The notes: generated by a model from the letters alone, not told the origin. A stretch of DNA of 20,250 nucleotides from Geofilum sp964396555 (GCA_964396555.1 CAYNFX010000029.1:1-20250); one strand, 5' to 3'; positions 8,083 through 17,020 are shown, counted from the first letter of the stretch. Translations and numbers: made by a program.

Positions 8083-8102
8083 TAAATAATCAATTAATAC
8101 AA

Positions 8103-8471
8103 CTATTCAGCCTGGGCAGTAAACGCATTCTCGATATGCTCAATATCCCAAAGCTCTCCACTACTAAAAATGCAGGCTACCAGATCGAATCTGATTCGGT
8201 TGTCCAGCTTTTTGTACCTAACATAATGATCAGCAGCAAGAATAAGGTAGCGCATTTTGAGTGGCATCACGCTGTCACGCGGGTGTAGCACATTACTACT
8301 TGATCTGGTCCTAACCTCCACAAAAACTACAATATCTCCATCAAAGGCGATAATATCAACCTCCTTATGGTGAAAGTACCAATTGCGTTCCACTATCCTA
8401 TAACCCTTGGCCTGCAAATACTCAGCAGCCTTGTTTTCACCTAGTCGCCCAAGGTCATTATGCTCAGCCAT
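8103..8471 (-). CDS. YraN family (UPF0102) endonuclease-like protein
   Basis: Protein of 122 aa with the UPF0102 pattern: LGRLGENKAAEYLQAKGYRIVERNWYFHHKEVDIIAFDGDIVVFVEVRTR. It has a PD-(D/E)XK-type nuclease core with E37, D39 and E52; the usual lysine of VEVK is R54, a conservative change often seen in this family. Function in bacteria is not firmly known; the fold resembles Holliday-junction resolvases. It starts 4 bp after the LD-carboxypeptidase stop, so the two are surely cotranscribed. The start is fixed by the spacing and by normal family length. Confidence 0.9.
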   Translation of the reverse strand: MAEHNDLGRLGENKAAEYLQAKGYRIVERNWYFHHKEVDIIAFDGDIVVFVEVRTRSSSNVLHPRDSVMPLKMRYLILAADHYVRYKKLDNRIRFDLVACIFSSGELWDIEHIENAFTAQAE

Positions 8472-8475
8472 AGCA

Positions 8476-9384
8476 TCAAGTATTGTATTGCAAAACTAGC
8501 CCTTCGTACGTCACCTTCATCCTGACCTTTGTACCAAATACAAGTGGCAGGTTAAGAGGGTCATGACCGGCAGGAAATCCATAGGCAACAGGGAATGGCA
8601 GGTCCTTTACAACTTCAGCGACAATCTCATAAGCACTTTGTCCGAATTCTGGTTTAGAATCCTTCATTTCAGTCATCCCTCCGATAATAAGCCCGGCTAG
8701 GGCTTCAAACTTGCCCGCAAGTTTGAAGCCCCTCAACAACCTGTCTATATGGTACAGATACTCTCCAATATCCTCAATAAACAATACTTTTCCCTCAGGA
8801 TTAAAATCCAGAATACTTCCCTTAAGGATATCCAGAACTGTTAGGTTACCTCCTATAAGCACCCCCTCTCCTATTCCAAATCTATTTAAAGGATGTGGAT
8901 CTATACTATACTCTGGCCATAGTCCTGAAAGCAAATCCCATAGCATACCAACGCCATTCTCATCAGCACCGTCCCTTTCAAAAGCCTTGGGCATGGGGCC
9001 GTGAACTGAAGTAAGTCCCATTGTGTTTTGAAGCAATGAATGGAAATAGGTAATATCACTGCAGCCCACCAACCACTTATGCCTCTTTGCCAAAGGAGAA
9101 AGGTCTACCATGCCGATCAGTCGTCCGCAGCCATAGCCTCCACGACTAAACCAGATAGCTGCAACTTCGGGATCACTTATTGCAGCCTGAAGATCTTCAG
9201 CTCTGTTCCTGTCAGTACCGGCAAAGCGGCTCCACGAATCATATACGTGGTCTCCTATCCTTACCCTGAATCCCCTTCCTCTTAGATACTCACTTGCAGC
9301 CTTAATATATAAGGCATCTACCTTTCCTGCAGGTGATACTATTGCAACCAAATCTCCGGGTCTCAGACTATCTGCTATTGTCAT
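8476..9384 (-). CDS. ldcA: Muramoyltetrapeptide LD-carboxypeptidase (peptidase family S66)
   Basis: Serine peptidase that trims the terminal D-Ala from L,D-tetrapeptides in peptidoglycan recycling. I start it at ATG 9384 (302 aa, MTIADSLRPGDLVAIVSPAG), because the family begins with this lead-in to strand 1; an in-frame ATG at 9483 would add 33 unrelated residues reaching into the metG promoter. Catalytic Ser109 lies in GCSD, Glu204 in LFIEDIGE and His274 in PAGHDPLNLPL. There is no signal peptide, which fits a cytoplasmic recycling enzyme. It is divergent from metG and first in a minus-strand cluster with the YraN gene. Residues ~219-229 (GFKLAGKFEA) are encoded by a perfect 15-bp inverted repeat. 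Family S66 also includes MccF-type immunity proteins, less likely here. Confidence 0.9.
   Translation of the reverse strand: MTIADSLRPGDLVAIVSPAGKVDALYIKAASEYLRGRGFRVRIGDHVYDSWSRFAGTDRNRAEDLQAAISDPEVAAIWFSRGGYGCGRLIGMVDLSPLAKRHKWLVGCSDITYFHSLLQNTMGLTSVHGPMPKAFERDGADENGVGMLWDLLSGLWPEYSIDPHPLNRFGIGEGVLIGGNLTVLDILKGSILDFNPEGKVLFIEDIGEYLYHIDRLLRGFKLAGKFEALAGLIIGGMTEMKDSKPEFGQSAYEIVAEVVKDLPFPVAYGFPAGHDPLNLPLVFGTKVRMKVTYEGLVLQYNT
8700..8731. repeat. Perfect 15-bp inverted repeat inside the LD-carboxypeptidase gene
   Basis: Arms GGGCTTCAAACTTGC (8700-8714) and GCAAGTTTGAAGCCC (8717-8731) with only CC between them. It lies fully inside coding sequence, with no U tract on either side. Confidence 0.95.
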
Positions 9385-9471
9385 TACATTTGATTTAAAA
9401 CAATTATTAAAAATAACACTTATCCATAAATACCACGAAAGCATATCCCGGTCATTTTCTAAATCTTTAGT

Positions 9472-9479
9472 TATCTTTG
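9472..9479 (+). promoter_or_regulatory. Probable metG promoter (-7 element)
   Basis: TATCTTTG is a perfect match to the Bacteroides -7 consensus TAnnTTTG. It predicts a start site near 9486 and a leader of ~46 nt. The -33 region (around 9452-9458) has only a T-run, not a clean TTTG. Confidence 0.5.
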
Positions 9480-9531
9480 TCACACTTGTAAAGAGAATAC
9501 AACAATACCATATTATTTAGTCTCAGAATCT

Positions 9532-11568
9532 ATGACGAATTTCAAACGTACGCTGGTCACCTCAGCACTTCCTTACGCCAACGGTCCTGTGCATATAGGA
9601 CACCTTGCTGGGGTTTATGTGCCTGCCGACATTTACACACGCTACCTCAGACTTAAAGGTGAGGATGTTTTGTTTATTGGAGGATCAGACGAGCATGGTG
9701 TGCCCATTACCCTCAAAGCCAGAAAAGAAGGCATTTCACCCCAGGATGTGGTTGACAAGTACCACAACCTTATAAAGAAATCATTTGAGGAGTTTGGTAT
9801 TTCTTTCGACATATATTCAAGAACCACAAGCAAGGTTCACCACGACACTGCTGCACGGTTCTTCAGAACTCTATACGATAAAGGCGAATTCATCGAGAAG
9901 GAAAGCGAGCAATATTTCGATCCAGAAGCTCATCAATTCCTTGCCGACAGGTATATCACGGGAACCTGCCCCCACTGCCATAAAGAAGGCGCCTATGGTG
10001 ACCAATGTGAAAGCTGCGGTACTTCACTCAATGCTATGGACCTAATTAATCCAAGGTCTGTTATTTCAGGAAGTACTCCTGTAATGAAAAAGACAAAACA
10101 CTGGTACCTGCCTTTGGATAAGCATGAGCCTTTCCTTAAAAAATGGATCCTTGAGGATCATAAGGAATGGAAGCCCAATGTTTACGGCCAGTGCAAATCA
10201 TGGATAGACCTTGGCTTACAGCCCAGAGCTGTAAGCCGTGACCTGGACTGGGGTGTACCCATCCCGGTTGAAGGCGCTGAAGGCAAGGTCCTTTACGTTT
10301 GGTTTGATGCCCCTATTGGATATATTTCAGCTACTAAGGAACTGACACCTGATTGGGAAAAATACTGGAAGGATCCGGAAAGCCGTATGCTCCACTTTAT
10401 CGGTAAGGACAACATTGTATTTCACTGTATTATCTTCCCCTCAATGCTTAAGGCTGAGGGTTCATACATATTGCCCGACAATGTGCCTGCCAATGAGTTT
10501 CTTAATCTTGAGGGAGACAAGATATCAACCTCGCGCAACTGGGCTGTATGGCTACATGAATATCTCGAGGACTTCACAGACAAGCAGGACGTACTACGTT
10601 ATGTGCTTACTGCAAATGCGCCTGAGACCAAGGATAACGACTTTACCTGGAAGGACTTTCAGGCAAGGAACAACAATGAGCTTGTTGCAATCTACGGTAA
10701 CTTCGTCAACCGCAGCATAGTGCTGACGCATAAGTACTACAACGGACAAGTTCCCACTCCCGGCCAGTACACTGACTTTGACAAGGAAACAGTAACCGGC
10801 ATTCAGGATATGATTGGAAAGGTTGAAGCAGCACTTGACAATTTCAAATTCCGCGAAGCCGTTAAGGAAGCTATGAATCTGGCAAGGCTGGGTAACAAGT
10901 ACCTTGCAGATACCGAACCATGGAAGCTGATCAAGACCGATCCTGAGCGTGTAAATACCATAATGTATATCTCACTGCAGATCACTGCAGCCCTCTCTGT
11001 AATGATGGAGCCCTTTATGCCATTCTCATCACGCAAGCTGAGGAGTATGCTGGGCATGGAGGAATCAGACTGGACTATCTGCAAACAGGCAGAGATTCTG
11101 GAGCCTGGGCATACGATCAATGAAGGAGAACTCTTGTTCCAGAAGATCGAAGACGCAGAGATAGACCGTCAGCTAGAAAAGCTTGCTGCATCCAAGAAGG
11201 CAAACGAGGAGGCTGCAGGTAAAAACGTAAACCCTCAGAGAGACAACGTAAGCTTTGATGACTTCAGCAAGATGGATATCCGTATTGGAACCATCCTGGA
11301 GGCCGAAAAACTGCCTAAGACCAAGAAGCTGCTGAAACTAAAGATAGATACAGGTATTGACCAACGTACTGTGGTTTCAGGGATTGCCGAACACTTCAAC
11401 CCTGAAGAGATTGTTGGTCGTCAGGTAACAATACTTGTAAACCTGGAGCCAAGGAATATCAAGGGAATAGAATCTCAGGGTATGATACTGATGGCTGAAG
11501 ATACTGATGGCAAACTATTATTTGTAGGTCCTGACAAAAAGATAGGTAACGGATCTGAAGTGCGATAA
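9532..11568 (+). CDS. metG: Methionyl-tRNA synthetase
   Basis: Charges tRNA-Met with methionine; class I synthetase, 678 aa, cytoplasmic. The HIGH motif is at 21-24 (PYANGPVHIGH), the zinc knuckle has C146, C149, C159 and C162, and the KMSKS loop appears as KISTS at 330-334. The anticodon-binding helical domain follows (~390-545). A charged linker (~555-573) leads to a C-terminal EMAPII/Trbp111-like tRNA-binding OB domain (~576-678, FSKMDIRIGTILEAEKLP ... GIESQGMILMA), which makes this the long dimeric form. The ATG at 9532 gives the standard N-terminus. It stands alone between a divergent cluster and a convergent gene, with its own promoter-like site and terminator. Confidence 0.98.
   Translation: MTNFKRTLVTSALPYANGPVHIGHLAGVYVPADIYTRYLRLKGEDVLFIGGSDEHGVPITLKARKEGISPQDVVDKYHNLIKKSFEEFGISFDIYSRTTSKVHHDTAARFFRTLYDKGEFIEKESEQYFDPEAHQFLADRYITGTCPHCHKEGAYGDQCESCGTSLNAMDLINPRSVISGSTPVMKKTKHWYLPLDKHEPFLKKWILEDHKEWKPNVYGQCKSWIDLGLQPRAVSRDLDWGVPIPVEGAEGKVLYVWFDAPIGYISATKELTPDWEKYWKDPESRMLHFIGKDNIVFHCIIFPSMLKAEGSYILPDNVPANEFLNLEGDKISTSRNWAVWLHEYLEDFTDKQDVLRYVLTANAPETKDNDFTWKDFQARNNNELVAIYGNFVNRSIVLTHKYYNGQVPTPGQYTDFDKETVTGIQDMIGKVEAALDNFKFREAVKEAMNLARLGNKYLADTEPWKLIKTDPERVNTIMYISLQITAALSVMMEPFMPFSSRKLRSMLGMEESDWTICKQAEILEPGHTINEGELLFQKIEDAEIDRQLEKLAASKKANEEAAGKNVNPQRDNVSFDDFSKMDIRIGTILEAEKLPKTKKLLKLKIDTGIDQRTVVSGIAEHFNPEEIVGRQVTILVNLEPRNIKGIESQGMILMAEDTDGKLLFVGPDKKIGNGSEVR
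10213..10237. repeat. Perfect 10-bp inverted repeat inside metG
   Basis: GGCTTACAGC and GCTGTAAGCC with a 5-nt spacer, in the part encoding the conserved GLQPRAVSRDLDWG segment. Confidence 0.9.
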
Positions 11569-11590
11569 GTACTGACTTGAATAAAACTCA

Positions 11591-11617
11591 AAGCCCGGAC
11601 TTCCATCCGGGCTTTTT
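11591..11617 (+). terminator. metG intrinsic terminator
   Basis: Stem AAGCCCGGA / TCCGGGCTT with a 6-nt loop, followed by a T run (11613-11617), starting 22 bp after the metG stop. Confidence 0.92.
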
Positions 11618-11621
11618 ATTT

Positions 11622-11651
11622 AAAAAACCCTCAGGCTGGAGCTCTGAGGGT
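11622..11651 (-). terminator. Terminator of the HU/SPOR gene
   Basis: Stem ACCCTCAG / CTGAGGGT (11627-11651), with extra GCT/AGC pairing in the loop. On the minus strand it is followed by six U (11627-11622). It stands back to back with the metG terminator. Confidence 0.9.
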
Positions 11652-11675
11652 ATGCATTATCATGAACAGGATGTT

Positions 11676-12683
11676 TCACCTGGAATGGTGTACCCAAACC
11701 GAAGCAAAGCGACTTTCCTTTCTTAGTTCGTTCATAGCCAGCACAGCCTCATCCATATTGCTGTATGACTTGATAGCAATTCTGTGTCTGCCTGATTTAT
11801 CGGCAAGCACCATAGCATCTTCAAAGCCTTCTGCTTTGAATTTATCTACAGCCCTGGCAGCAGGTACTGCTTCAACAAAGCTTGCAGCAATAATATGGTA
11901 GGGTCCGGATGATATAACATTTGCAGGTTCCGCAACAGGCGCTGGCTTGATGGCAACCTCATCAGCCTGAACCTCTGACAGAGAGGCTTGAACAGAAGGG
12001 CTTAATGTAGCAATATCTGAAACTACATTAGTATCAGCGGTCATGGCAACTGTCTGAGCCGCATCAACAGGATAAATTACTGTCTGCTTAAAAGACGGTG
12101 TAATACCGGCCTGATACATATCAGGTGTATTCAGATTAAAGGTGGAAAGAATAAAAAACCCTGCAACCATGGCTGCAGCTACTTTGTAATACCATGGCGA
12201 AGGCATAGAGATAACCTCCCTGACCATTCGACCGGTCTCAATCCTTGCTACATGCTTGTATTCCAAAGGCTCAAACCTGAAAGAACTCAAACCAAAAGCC
12301 TCTGGCAGGAATGACTTGCTGTCACCGGCTTCAAATAAAATATTTCCTATCGCATCACAGCGTAATACTCCTACCTCACCCAGACCAACAGCTTCCCCAG
12401 CCTTAATACGTTCGCGTATGCCAACCACAAAACTGCTGACTATACCTGCAGCATCAGCATAGGAAACAGAACTCTTCATTGCAATATGACTGACAAGGAG
12501 TCCGTCATTGTGATGCAGACTACGGTTAAAACCAATCTCCTTGCAAGGTGGCATAAAGACACACCTGTCAGCAGCCATTACAGCAGACCTGTGATTGGCA
12601 ACAAATGCACCCAGTCCGGGCACTATCACGCAGTCGTGATAGTGCAGTAGTTCTGCGATATGTTTTTCCACTGCTTCTTTCAT
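11676..12683 (-). CDS. HU-CCDC81 / SPOR domain envelope protein
   Basis: Protein of 335 aa with three parts. Residues 1-~140 match the paired prokaryotic CCDC81-type HU domains found in Bacteroidetes (MKEAVEKHIAELLHYHDCVIVPGLGAFVA; IRERIKAGEAVGLGEVGVL). A single membrane helix follows at ~165-181. The C-terminal SPOR domain lies at ~260-333 (GPYHIIAASFVEAVPAARAVDKFKAEGFEDAMVL), after a low-complexity Ala/Val/Pro linker. SPOR domains bind denuded peptidoglycan at division sites. The layout implies cytoplasmic HU domains and a periplasmic SPOR, which could tie the cell wall to something inside, perhaps DNA or a filament; that link is inference. A TATATTTG element at 12696-12689 abuts the start codon, so a leaderless or slightly shorter product is possible. 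Confidence 0.88.
   Translation of the reverse strand: MKEAVEKHIAELLHYHDCVIVPGLGAFVANHRSAVMAADRCVFMPPCKEIGFNRSLHHNDGLLVSHIAMKSSVSYADAAGIVSSFVVGIRERIKAGEAVGLGEVGVLRCDAIGNILFEAGDSKSFLPEAFGLSSFRFEPLEYKHVARIETGRMVREVISMPSPWYYKVAAAMVAGFFILSTFNLNTPDMYQAGITPSFKQTVIYPVDAAQTVAMTADTNVVSDIATLSPSVQASLSEVQADEVAIKPAPVAEPANVISSGPYHIIAASFVEAVPAARAVDKFKAEGFEDAMVLADKSGRHRIAIKSYSNMDEAVLAMNELRKESRFASVWVHHSR
12620..12645. repeat. Perfect 11-bp inverted repeat inside the HU/SPOR gene
   Basis: GCACTATCACG and CGTGATAGTGC with a 4-nt CAGT loop, in codons ~13-22 (HYHDCVIVPG). Confidence 0.92.
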
Positions 12684-12948
12684 ACATACAAATATAAGGA
12701 ATTTTAAACGCTACAGGAAGATTGTTTTTTAACATCTGTTGAAATATTGTTGATAAATCCCCTGTAAGACTTCTACCTTTCTCTTAGTCATAGACAAAGC
12801 AAAGTACCTAACTGCAGGGTTTTCCCAAAAATCTGGCAAAAATCATATTCCTGCCCTGTATGTCCCGCCGCCTGTCAATATTCTTGGGCAAGTTGATGTA
12901 TTTATCACTACTTTTACGATTGAAGTTCATAACATAAGTACTTGAATA

Positions 12949-13974
12949 ATGGGAGTAAAAGTTCTTGTAACCGGAGGTGCCGGATATATCGGCTCTCACA
13001 CAGTTGTAGAATTGCAAAATGCAGGCTATCAAGCTATAATAGCCGACAATCTGTCAAATTCCCGCATCGAGGTAGTTGACTCAATTGCAAAGATAACAGG
13101 CAAGAAGCCAGAGTTTGAGAAGGTGGATCTATCGTCGGCATACGAATGCAAACAACTATTCGACAAGTATCCTGATATTGGTGCAATAATTCACTTTGCT
13201 GCATACAAGTCTGTTGGCGAGTCCGTGGACAAGCCACTTGAATACTATCGCAATAATATAAACTCGCTGATCAACATACTTGACAATATGCGCAGGCTGG
13301 ACATAAGGCACATGGCATTCAGTTCAAGTTGCACAGTCTATGGTCAACCGGACCAACTGCCAGTCACCGAGCAGACCCCAAGAAAGCCTGCCCAGTCACC
13401 TTATGGCAATACCAAGGCGATTTGCGAGGATATTATTCGTGACTTTTGCAAAGTACAACCTGACCATAACTGCATAGCATTACGCTATTTCAATCCAATA
13501 GGAGCTCATCCTTCTGCACTAATCGGCGAACTGCCCATTGGAGTTCCCAACAACCTGGTTCCCTTTATTACCCAGACAGCCGCTGGTATAAGAAAGGAGC
13601 TGAGCGTCTTCGGGGATGACTACAACACTCCAGACGGCACTGCAATAAGGGATTATATTAATGTGGTTGACCTGTCAAAGGCTCACGTGGTTGCTATCAA
13701 GAGGCTTATTGACAAAGGTCAAAAGAGCAACTTTGAGTATTTCAATATAGGGACTGGCAATGGCTTAAGTGTTATGGAACTGGTACAAACCTTTATCAAG
13801 GTTACAGGAGTCAATCTGCCATACAAGATTGCCCCCAGACGTCCCGGAGATATTGAAAAGATCTGGGCTGATACCTCACTGTCAAACAAAGAGCTGGGCT
13901 GGAAGGCAGAAAAAAGCGCGGAGGAGACACTGCTGTCAGCATGGAACTGGGAAAAGCATTTTAGGGCAATCTGA
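12949..13974 (+). CDS. galE: UDP-glucose 4-epimerase
   Basis: Interconverts UDP-glucose and UDP-galactose with bound NAD; extended short-chain dehydrogenase, 341 aa, cytoplasmic. The Rossmann motif TGGAGYIGSH is at 8-17, the NNINSLINIL segment at ~102-111, and the catalytic set is S127 (SSSCTVYG) with Y152 and K156 (SPYGNTK). The sequence RYFNPIGAHPSALIGE and RDYINVVDLSKAH are diagnostic of GalE proper. ATG at 12949 gives MGVKVLVTGG. It precedes rmlB by 61 bp on the same strand and may be cotranscribed. The 265 bp before it hold no gene, and I see no convincing promoter there. It feeds galactose into surface polysaccharide. Confidence 0.96.
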   Translation: MGVKVLVTGGAGYIGSHTVVELQNAGYQAIIADNLSNSRIEVVDSIAKITGKKPEFEKVDLSSAYECKQLFDKYPDIGAIIHFAAYKSVGESVDKPLEYYRNNINSLINILDNMRRLDIRHMAFSSSCTVYGQPDQLPVTEQTPRKPAQSPYGNTKAICEDIIRDFCKVQPDHNCIALRYFNPIGAHPSALIGELPIGVPNNLVPFITQTAAGIRKELSVFGDDYNTPDGTAIRDYINVVDLSKAHVVAIKRLIDKGQKSNFEYFNIGTGNGLSVMELVQTFIKVTGVNLPYKIAPRRPGDIEKIWADTSLSNKELGWKAEKSAEETLLSAWNWEKHFRAI

Positions 13975-14035
13975 AGCATTGCGTCTCATATAAAAAAAGG
14001 ATAATTTGCCCTTTCTTAAAAAAAGAACCTATACT

Positions 14036-15088
14036 ATGAAGAAGATTCTGATAACTGGTGGAGCAGGTTTTATCGGCTCTCATGTTGTAAGGCTGTTTGT
14101 CAACAAATACCCCGACTACAAGATTTTCAACCTTGATGCCCTGACTTATGCAGGAAACCTGGAAAACCTTAAGGATATTGAGGATAAGCTTAACTATGAG
14201 TTTGTAAAGGGTGACATTACAGATCAAAAGACCGTAGGTCGTTTGTTTGCCGGCAATAAATTTGACGGGGTAATCCACCTGGCAGCTGAGTCCCATGTTG
14301 ACAGAAGCATTAGCAACCCTATGGAGTTTATCAATACCAACATAGTTGGTACTGTTAGTCTTCTAAATGCTGCCCGTGAGCAATGGAAGGATGACAAGGA
14401 AGGCAAACTCTTCTATCATGTCTCAACAGACGAGGTATATGGCACACTGGGAGAAACAGGTATCTTCACTGAAGAGACACCTTACGATCCACGTAGTCCT
14501 TATTCGGCATCAAAGGCTTCATCTGATCATCTTGTAAGGGCCTATTTCCATACCTATGGCCTTCCGGTTGTGATAAGCAACTGTTCTAACAACTACGGGC
14601 CAAACCAGTTTCCCGAAAAACTGTTGCCCCTGGCAATAAACAATATTCTAAATAGCAAGCCCATTCCTATTTATGGCAAAGGCGAGAATATACGTGACTG
14701 GCTGTATGTCGAGGATCATGCAAGGGCAATAGACCTGATATACCACAAGGGTCGCATAGGAGAAACATACAACATAGGCGGCATCAACGAGTGGAAGAAT
14801 ATCGATCTGATAAAACTGCTTTGCCAAGTTATGGACAGGGAACTCAATCGCCCTGCAGGCACTTCTGAAGGGCTTATTACCTATGTCAAGGACCGTGCGG
14901 GACACGATTTGAGGTATGCTATAGATCCAAACAAACTGGTTAACGAACTAGGATGGAAACCGTCACTACAGTTTGAAGAAGGTCTTGAGAAAACAGTAAA
15001 ATGGTACCTTGCCAACCTTGACTGGATGAAAAGAATTATATCTGGGGAATACGAATCCTATTACAGTGACCAATACGAAGGCAGGTAG
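14036..15088 (+). CDS. rmlB: dTDP-glucose 4,6-dehydratase
   Basis: Converts dTDP-glucose to dTDP-4-keto-6-deoxyglucose, the second step towards dTDP-rhamnose and other deoxysugars; 350 aa from ATG 14036. The NAD motif TGGAGFIGSH is at 7-16, the catalytic T131-D132-E133 in STDEVYG, and Y156/K160 in SPYSASK. SNCSNNYGPNQFPEKLLPL and IYGKGENIRDWLYVEDHARAI are family-specific. A TTG at 14006 extends the frame by 10 residues, but MKKILITGG is the standard N-terminus. The other rml genes (A, C, D) are not in the window, so the final sugar is unknown. Follows galE by 61 bp and ends at a bidirectional terminator. Confidence 0.96.
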   Translation: MKKILITGGAGFIGSHVVRLFVNKYPDYKIFNLDALTYAGNLENLKDIEDKLNYEFVKGDITDQKTVGRLFAGNKFDGVIHLAAESHVDRSISNPMEFINTNIVGTVSLLNAAREQWKDDKEGKLFYHVSTDEVYGTLGETGIFTEETPYDPRSPYSASKASSDHLVRAYFHTYGLPVVISNCSNNYGPNQFPEKLLPLAINNILNSKPIPIYGKGENIRDWLYVEDHARAIDLIYHKGRIGETYNIGGINEWKNIDLIKLLCQVMDRELNRPAGTSEGLITYVKDRAGHDLRYAIDPNKLVNELGWKPSLQFEEGLEKTVKWYLANLDWMKRIISGEYESYYSDQYEGR

Positions 15089-15128
15089 TAAAAATTCTCC
15101 CTGCAGTAGTTATACCCCTTAAAAAGAA

Positions 15129-15160
15129 AAAAGCCTGAGATCAGCAGATCTCAGGCTTTT
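15129..15160. terminator. Bidirectional terminator between rmlB and glmS
   Basis: Perfect 14-bp stem AAAAGCCTGAGATC / GATCTCAGGCTTTT with loop AGCA. T runs follow on the plus strand, and an A-rich run at 15119-15132 gives a U tract on the minus strand, so it serves both convergent genes. Confidence 0.93.
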
Positions 15161-15178
15161 GTATTATATTGTTATGTA

Positions 15179-17014
15179 TTATTCTACAGTTACCGACTTG
15201 GCAAGATTTCGTGGTTGGTCAACATTACAGCCCCTCATAAGGGCAATATGGTAGGCCAGTATCTGCAAGGGTAAAATACTAATCATAGGAGCCACCACTT
15301 CATGAGCATCGGGGATCTCAATTACATGATCAGCCATACTTTTTACAGCCTTGTCACCCTTAGTCACTATAGCTATCACTTGACCTTTGCGAGCCTTAAC
15401 CTCCTGAATATTACTTATCATCTTTTCGTAGTTATTGTCATTCAGGGCAAGCGCAAACACAGGCATCTTTCCGTCAATAAGTGCTATTGGTCCGTGTTTC
15501 ATCTCGGCGGCAGGATAACCTTCGGCATGGATGTATGAAATCTCCTTTAGCTTCAGAGCACCTTCAAGGGCTACGGGGAAAAGAGAACCTCTACCCATAT
15601 AAAGAGCATTGGAAGCATCCTTGTATTTTGCAGCTATCTTCTCTATCTTATCTTCAATAGCAAGAACCTCTCTAATCTTGTCAGGCACGAGAGTAAGCTC
15701 GTGTATCAGCTTTTGATAATCATCTGTTGAGAGTATCTGTTTTTTGTGTCCCAGCAACAGAGCCATCATCGTAAGCACTGTTATCTGAGAAGTAAAGGCC
15801 TTTGTCGATGCCACACCAATCTCAATACCAGCATGAGTATATACCCCTGCGTGAGTTTCCCGCGATATTGAAGAACCAGCCACATTACATATACCGAGAA
15901 TTGTAGCACGTGTATCCTTTACCTTACGAATAGCTGCAAGAGTATCGGCAGTTTCACCACTCTGGGATATTGCAATAATAAGGTCATTATCAAAAATGAT
16001 CGGGTCACGGTATCTGAATTCGGATGCATACTCCACCTCTACAGGAATACGGGCATACTTTTCAAAAAGGTATTCACCTACCAGTCCTGCATGCCATGAA
16101 GTACCACAAGCCACTATTACGACCCTTTTGGCCTCCATAAGTTTGGGCATCACATCGCTTATACCTCCAAGAAAAATCTTGCTCTCATCCATAGCAACAC
16201 GTCCTCTGAATGTCTCCTGGACCGTCACTGGTTGCTCATGGATTTCTTTTAGCATAAAATGCTCGTAATCACCTTTGTCAATATTCTCAATTGAGAGTTC
16301 AATTGTCTTGATATCAGGTGTCTTGCTGTCATTATAGAGATTCTTAAGCTCAAGCTTTTCCCTTGTAATTACAGCAACTTCCTCATCATTAAGGTAGATT
16401 ACCTGGTCGGTATACTCAACAATAGGAGTGGCATCTGAAGCAAGGAAGTATTCTTTGTCTCCTACACCAATTACAAGAGGACTACCCTTACGTGCTGCTA
16501 TCAGAGTACCGGGCTCATCTTCGCAGAAGATAACCAGGCCGTATGCACCTACCACCTTTGTCAGAGCCAGTCTAACGGCCAGTTCGGCACTTACCTTCTG
16601 TTCGAAATAAATATTCTCAATTAGGTTTGCCAAAATCTCAGTATCAGTTTCACTGGCAAACTTATAGCCTCTGTTTTGCAGCTCCTTGCGAAGGTGTGCG
16701 TAGTTTTCTATAATACCGTTGTGAACTACATAGAACTTTCCGTTCATCGACCTGTGCGGGTGGGCATTTTTGTCACTAGGCTCACCGTGAGTTGCCCATC
16801 TGGTATGTCCCATCCCCATAGAACCGGAAATATCCTTTTCCTGTGAGAGTTTTTCAAGGTCATTAACCTTACCCTTGCACTTATACACATTAATACTTCC
16901 ATTAACCAGTGCGATTCCGGCTGAGTCATAGCCCCGGTATTCCAGCCTTTGCAATCCTTTGATAATAATGGGATAGGCAGTTCTTTCTCCTACATAAGCA
17001 ACTATTCCGCACAT
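15179..17014 (-). CDS. glmS: Glutamine--fructose-6-phosphate aminotransferase (isomerizing)
   Basis: Makes glucosamine 6-phosphate from fructose 6-phosphate and glutamine, the entry to UDP-GlcNAc for peptidoglycan and LPS; 611 aa, cytoplasmic. The class II glutaminase domain has nucleophile Cys2 (MCGIVAYVGE), EYRGYDSAG (25-33), GHTRWATHG (69-77), HNG (98-100) and DTEIL. Two SIS domains follow: ACGTSWHAG (302-310) and SQSGETADT (350-358) mark the first, and the second ends in DQPRNLAKSVTVE with K606 as the sugar-binding lysine. The start codon is fixed by Cys2. It begins 6 bp after the DUF4954 stop, so the two form one operon. No glmS-type ribozyme is possible in so short a leader. Confidence 0.97.
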   Translation of the reverse strand: MCGIVAYVGERTAYPIIIKGLQRLEYRGYDSAGIALVNGSINVYKCKGKVNDLEKLSQEKDISGSMGMGHTRWATHGEPSDKNAHPHRSMNGKFYVVHNGIIENYAHLRKELQNRGYKFASETDTEILANLIENIYFEQKVSAELAVRLALTKVVGAYGLVIFCEDEPGTLIAARKGSPLVIGVGDKEYFLASDATPIVEYTDQVIYLNDEEVAVITREKLELKNLYNDSKTPDIKTIELSIENIDKGDYEHFMLKEIHEQPVTVQETFRGRVAMDESKIFLGGISDVMPKLMEAKRVVIVACGTSWHAGLVGEYLFEKYARIPVEVEYASEFRYRDPIIFDNDLIIAISQSGETADTLAAIRKVKDTRATILGICNVAGSSISRETHAGVYTHAGIEIGVASTKAFTSQITVLTMMALLLGHKKQILSTDDYQKLIHELTLVPDKIREVLAIEDKIEKIAAKYKDASNALYMGRGSLFPVALEGALKLKEISYIHAEGYPAAEMKHGPIALIDGKMPVFALALNDNNYEKMISNIQEVKARKGQVIAIVTKGDKAVKSMADHVIEIPDAHEVVAPMISILPLQILAYHIALMRGCNVDQPRNLAKSVTVE

Positions 17015-17020
17015 ATGATT

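Noticed and set aside
9385..9483. 33-codon N-terminal extension of the LD-carboxypeptidase
   Set aside because: The extension is unlike the S66 family and would overlap the metG promoter element; the ATG at 9384 gives the normal start.
12808..13032. 74-codon minus-strand open frame before galE
   Set aside because: It overlaps the first 84 bases of galE, shows no domain, and has biased low-information composition.
14006..14035. TTG start for rmlB
   Set aside because: It adds 10 residues ahead of the standard MKKILITGG start and lies in an A-rich leader.
17015..17020. glmS ribozyme/riboswitch
   Set aside because: Only 6 bp separate glmS from the upstream gene, and the element is known from Gram-positive bacteria.
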